A stretch of 64,000 bases of DNA, taken from positions 3,100,001-3,164,000 of the forward strand of contig QCXZ01000137.1 in the NCBI GenBank assembly GCA_025024175.1. The letters run 5' to 3'. This document shows positions 60,640 through 64,000 of this stretch, one piece after another. Position 1 is the first letter of the stretch, and each line of letters opens with the position of its first letter. The translations under genes were made by a program, and so were the position numbers. The DNA comes from Rhyzopertha dominica (lineage: Eukaryota; Arthropoda; Insecta; Coleoptera; Bostrichidae). Under the pieces are notes generated by a model. The model was not told where the DNA came from and did no database searches. It saw nothing but the letters and a program-made list of their open reading frames with translations.

Positions 60640-61440
60640 ATTTTAAGAAGTTGTAGATCAGAATTGGAATGATGATGCTTCCTAGTAGGGATAGAGCTGT
60701 GGTGTACCACGATGATTTTTTTATGATGAACGGCTTATTTAATTGTTGCTGAAGTTGCTCGTCAAATTGGCTTAGATTTGCTTGTGCGTATTTTAATTAA
60801 TTGAAGTTAATGCCTGTTAATTTGATGGGGTCTAGGTATATTTCGTTGATAGTAATATTTTCCTGGAGTTTGATGCAGCAATCATCTTCATCGATGTCAA
60901 TGAATGGAATATCATTTGTGAGATTTGATGTGAACATTACTGAATGAGCTTCTAGCATGGTGTACTCGGTGTAGAGGCCGTGCAATTTTCTTGGAGTTGT
61001 AGAATCTGGATTTTGGAAATGGTGATTTCTTCAGCTTGACTGTTCTTGCATATGATGGTAAGCGATTGTTGGTTGGAAATAGTGAGTAACCATCGGTTGT
61101 CTCGTAGAGAATGCTATAGTTCCGTTGTTGCCATTAGATTCCTGATTTTGCAAGCTTTCGGAATAGATTTTGTTGTTTTTCTAAAGAGCTTGGTTTCGTA
61201 GTCTTCGGCTTCATTTTTCTTTGTTATTGGTTGATTCTTGCAGATCCAATACGTATAATTTACTTAATAGACTTTTAAATCTTCCATTAAACAACGCAGG
61301 TTTTGGCAATATCCTTATCATTCAACTTGTAAGTTTTATTCGACAGCAAAGTGTTGAAGAACAGAAATTATATTCAAACCATGCACGAAAGATTTAGCTG
61401 TTAAGTTTTGTGTGTAAATATATTCTAATTCTACTATCTT
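60640..61440 (-). pseudogene. Retroelement envelope-like remnant (tentative)
   Basis: On the minus strand a run of broken frames has the composition and spacing of an insect errantivirus-type envelope: scattered cysteines, segments such as YWICKNQPITKK and SIPKACKIRNLM, and near the end a hydrophobic membrane-type stretch (SLLGSIIIPILIY) after W-Y-T-T. Stops and frame changes occur throughout (near 61310, 61120, 60800 and 60660), so no protein can be made. No flanking long terminal repeats were identified. The identification is by general pattern and could be wrong. Confidence 0.4.
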
Positions 61441-61558
61441 CAGCGTATGAAATACATCAGGCGTAAATACATCTCTTTTTTTAAACGAAAGGGCCTCAAA
61501 ACCCCGAAAATTTTCAATAATTGGACGTGTGCAATGTAAATACGGCTTTTTTTTAATA

Positions 61559-61781
61559 CCAAGGTGGCCATGGAAAACGCCGAGAAATCAGTCACACGGC
61601 TAAGCGTCAGTAGTCCTGGAAAGCCCGGCGTGCGCGTGCAGCTTCCCAAATTTTCACAAAAATTCGGTGGAAAATTCGGATCGCGGTGTGAAACAGACCG
61701 TTTCGTAGTGATTTAGTGACATGGTGCTTCGACTAATCCAGTTTTGGCCACCTTATCGGGTTCGCACGGGAAGAGATACCG
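61559..61781 (+). promoter_or_regulatory. GC-rich island with candidate alternative first exon
   Basis: This stretch is much richer in GC and CpG than its surroundings. A strong-context ATG at 61570 (GTGGCCATGG) opens a 48-codon frame (VTRLSVSSPGKPGVRVQLPK, then KFSQKFGGKFG) ending at 61716. A second ATG at 61721 opens MVLRLIQFWPPYRVRTGRDT and ends in phase 1 at a strong donor, ACCG|GTGAGT (donor at 61782). Phase 1 is the same phase used by all junctions near 55 kb, so this may be an alternative first exon of the same gene. The downstream exons would be outside the window. Confidence 0.4.
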
Positions 61782-62454
61782 GTGAGTTTAGTTATAACTT
61801 TTTATCGCGTAGGAATCGCGTTGAAACACCTCGTATAGGTAAATTACGCACTTGTTCGTTGCGTTTATGTGATTGTAGTTTCGAAATTCGTTTAAATAGG
61901 ATGGTTTAATTAAGTTTTGAACGATAAATGCTTCGTCCAGTTCAAAACACGGTAAAAAACTTGCATGGATGCGGAGGTAAAAACGCTACGACGCGGTGCT
62001 GGTTTTTTCATACGCCAGCGGTCGTCAAACGGTTAAATAATCTAAAACTGTTTGTTTCACTTATATGGCATGGCATTTTTAGTATTGTAGATAGCTTTGC
62101 TCATATAGGTTTCAATATTTCGTTATGTTGGATGTCCAAAATCTAAATACCGGCACAGAGGTTTTAAAACATAATTCAGTACTTTTTATCTGTATCACCA
62201 TAATAAACAAGAACTACGTAGGAGGTCTCTACACTTGTCACTATTTAATTCATTTATTTACGTATAAATATATTCTATGTGATACTGATCTGACCTATTT
62301 ATGTTTGTAAATCACTATTGCCGTCTACATAAGTAGCTTCTTCCACAAAAATACTTTTAATGGCACGATCAAGGTTTTTAATAATGAGTGGAATTAACAA
62401 TAAATCCCAATGTTGAGTTGGCAATTCGAGTTTCGTTAATGATATAAAGTGTTG
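61782..62454. other. Stretch without recognised features
   Basis: AT-rich, intron-like if the donor at 61782 is real. No coding frame or repeat copy seen. Confidence 0.4.
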
Positions 62455-62503
62455 ATTATATATTATATATTATATATTATATATTATATATTATATATTA
62501 TAT
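62455..62503. repeat. ATTATAT microsatellite, 7 units
   Basis: Seven perfect tandem copies of the heptamer ATTATAT. Confidence 0.95.
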
Positions 62504-62504
62504 T

Positions 62505-63345
62505 TCCTGATGCATGGAAGATTTCTGGTGTCAGGCCGCAAGCCAAACTAGCCGTTTCCACAGAGCTTAAGGACACAAGGCCCATTAACATTTTACCAAT
62601 TCTTTGAAAAGTACGTTTTTCAAGAGCATTCGATACTGTTAATTATTAAGTACTTTACGCTATTTTGGAACATATTGTTATTGGGCAAGCAGCTTTATTT
62701 ATATAATAGACTTCAGTCTGTTAATTTAGATGGCAATTCCTCTGCTTACGGTGGTAGTGTGGTGTCCCTCAGGGCTCTGTGTTAGGACACAGATATACAT
62801 CTGTAATAACAAAAAAGGACAGATATCCATAATATAAACATTAGATGCAAAGACGCTATTACTGTACCAAAACATAATCATATTTTTTTATTCGCAGCTT
62901 TCCATGCAGGATATTAAAGATCTACAATTCACTCCCAGTAAAACTAAGAAATACGGGACTAGACTTATTTAAAATAGAACTACAATAATTTATTTAAAAA
63001 AAAACTGAACAGTTCTGATTGACATTTATTAATTTTTCTTGTATATATTTTTTTCACCTAAATTGAGATAACTGCCTTTTTTTTCGTTTTTTATTGTATC
63101 TCACCTCCGTGGCTCTCATCAATAACAACTTAATACACAGGTATATACGCGTAAAATTCTAAATTTGTTTTTCTTTTCATTTTTACGGTTGAGTGGAAGA
63201 GAAGGGCGATGCCACTAATCATAAGTGTCATTTGCCACTAAAATTTGCCGTTTTGCCCTGCTGCGAATCCTGCTATTCAGGGTCATAATAATACTATTAT
63301 GTACATCAATGTAGTGAGCAAATAAGGACGAATTATTATTATTAT
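62505..63345 (+). pseudogene. Degraded LINE with 3' tail
   Basis: The plus strand gives, across stops and shifts, PDAWKISGVRPQ, ELKDTRPINILPIL, VRFSRAFDTVNY, CGVPQGSVLG (near 62770) and, after a deletion, YNSLPVKLRNTGLDLFKIEL (near 62930-62985). These are reverse transcriptase and C-terminal blocks of a jockey/CR1-like LINE in the right order. An ATT-repeat tail lies near 63330-63345. It is a different lineage from the copy in RAD50 intron 3, judging by the C-terminus. Confidence 0.7.
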
Positions 63346-64000
63346 GGTTATTACTATTACTATTTTTCTAAATATACTTTTTTGAGCATAGTCAGTATTT
63401 ATAACAAAAAACAGTTCGAGGACAAACAATCAATCTTTAAAGAGAATATAAAGTTATGTGGTATTTGGAAATGATATCTCTAAGAAGATAGACAAGTTTA
63501 AAATCCGCATTCGATTGTTAATACATATGTACATAGTACACACATGGTATACCTACAAAAATCAATGCTTCAGTATGCCATGAAACATGATACATTAGGA
63601 CCTTAGTCCCTGGATGATGGTGTTCAGTGCATTGTCAATAACTGCAAAAAATAATTAATCAATAGTTTCCTAGTTAGGCAGGCACATAGTCAAAAAGGAT
63701 ATTTTACCCTACGCGTTCTCCCGACTTTGCCCCTAAAAAGTTATCCAAATCGGTATAAGCTTTTTTTGCATCTTTTGCTTGAATTCAGCTATTTCTATGT
63801 ATAAAAGAACGGCCAAGTCACGTACTAACTATTTAGATCGTAAAATAGTCTACAGTAAAAGAATGCTTCAACCGAATGTAGAATTGATGAAAAAATGAAG
63901 CTTTATACCTTTCATTACACTGCGAATTTTTGGATCACCCACGTATGCACTAATCGCTCAAAAAGATAAAACAGGAATCTTTGCAAACCATGTCTCCGAA
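63346..64000. other. Right edge, no feature recognised
   Basis: AT-rich sequence with no conserved frame or repeat copy that I can identify. Confidence 0.5.

Noticed and set aside
60156..60710. 184-codon minus-strand frame as a real gene
   Set aside because: It covers the retroelement remnant and its flank, contains an N, starts without support and shows no domain.

Overview
The window is insect nuclear DNA, probably from a beetle. It is AT-rich, with intron-split genes, GT-AG splicing and abundant DNA transposons, LINEs and a Penelope-like element. The insect call rests on the gene set and mobile elements; 'beetle' is a guess. Scattered single N bases suggest a draft assembly.

Five conserved genes can be rebuilt exon by exon with matching splice phases. 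From left to right they are: UBE3A (minus; the C-terminal HECT lobe lies beyond the left edge), Lobe/PRAS40 (plus), RAD50 (plus; complete, about 1301 aa), cytosolic cysteinyl-tRNA synthetase (minus; complete, about 732 aa) and eIF3m (plus; complete, about 377 aa). UBE3A/Lobe and CysRS/eIF3m are head-to-head pairs, each sharing a short intergenic region. These are housekeeping genes for ubiquitin ligation, TORC1 control, DNA break repair and translation, and I see no sign that they form one pathway.

The introns and gaps are full of mobile elements. Two copies of a non-autonomous element end in GGGGTTGTAG/CTACAACCCC, are flanked by AT dinucleotides and carry a THAP-like stub. One interrupts a mariner transposase fragment and the other a LINE reverse transcriptase; removing each with one AT restores the host reading frame. 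There are also Tc1/mariner elements (two with clear inverted ends and TA duplications), a PIF/Harbinger remnant, LINE pieces, a Penelope-like element with a GIY-YIG domain, an envelope-like retroelement remnant and two unnamed interspersed repeat families.

From about 37.5 kb to the right edge there is no conserved gene I can name. A candidate first coding exon (37667-37700) ends in phase 1, as required by three small exons near 55 kb (132, 15 and 51 nt, all phase 1-1). The roughly 17 kb intron this implies holds a 12 kb complex repeat (about 42.55-54.54 kb). There, ~135 bp subrepeats with a CCCTTAAGGG palindrome alternate with a conserved block present six times, each block carrying a hairpin of two RFX X-box-like sites. 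A second candidate first exon, also ending in phase 1, lies at 61.7 kb.

The most unusual parts are the structured repeat domain, the row of symmetric small exons and the paired AT-flanked elements with clean empty-site evidence.
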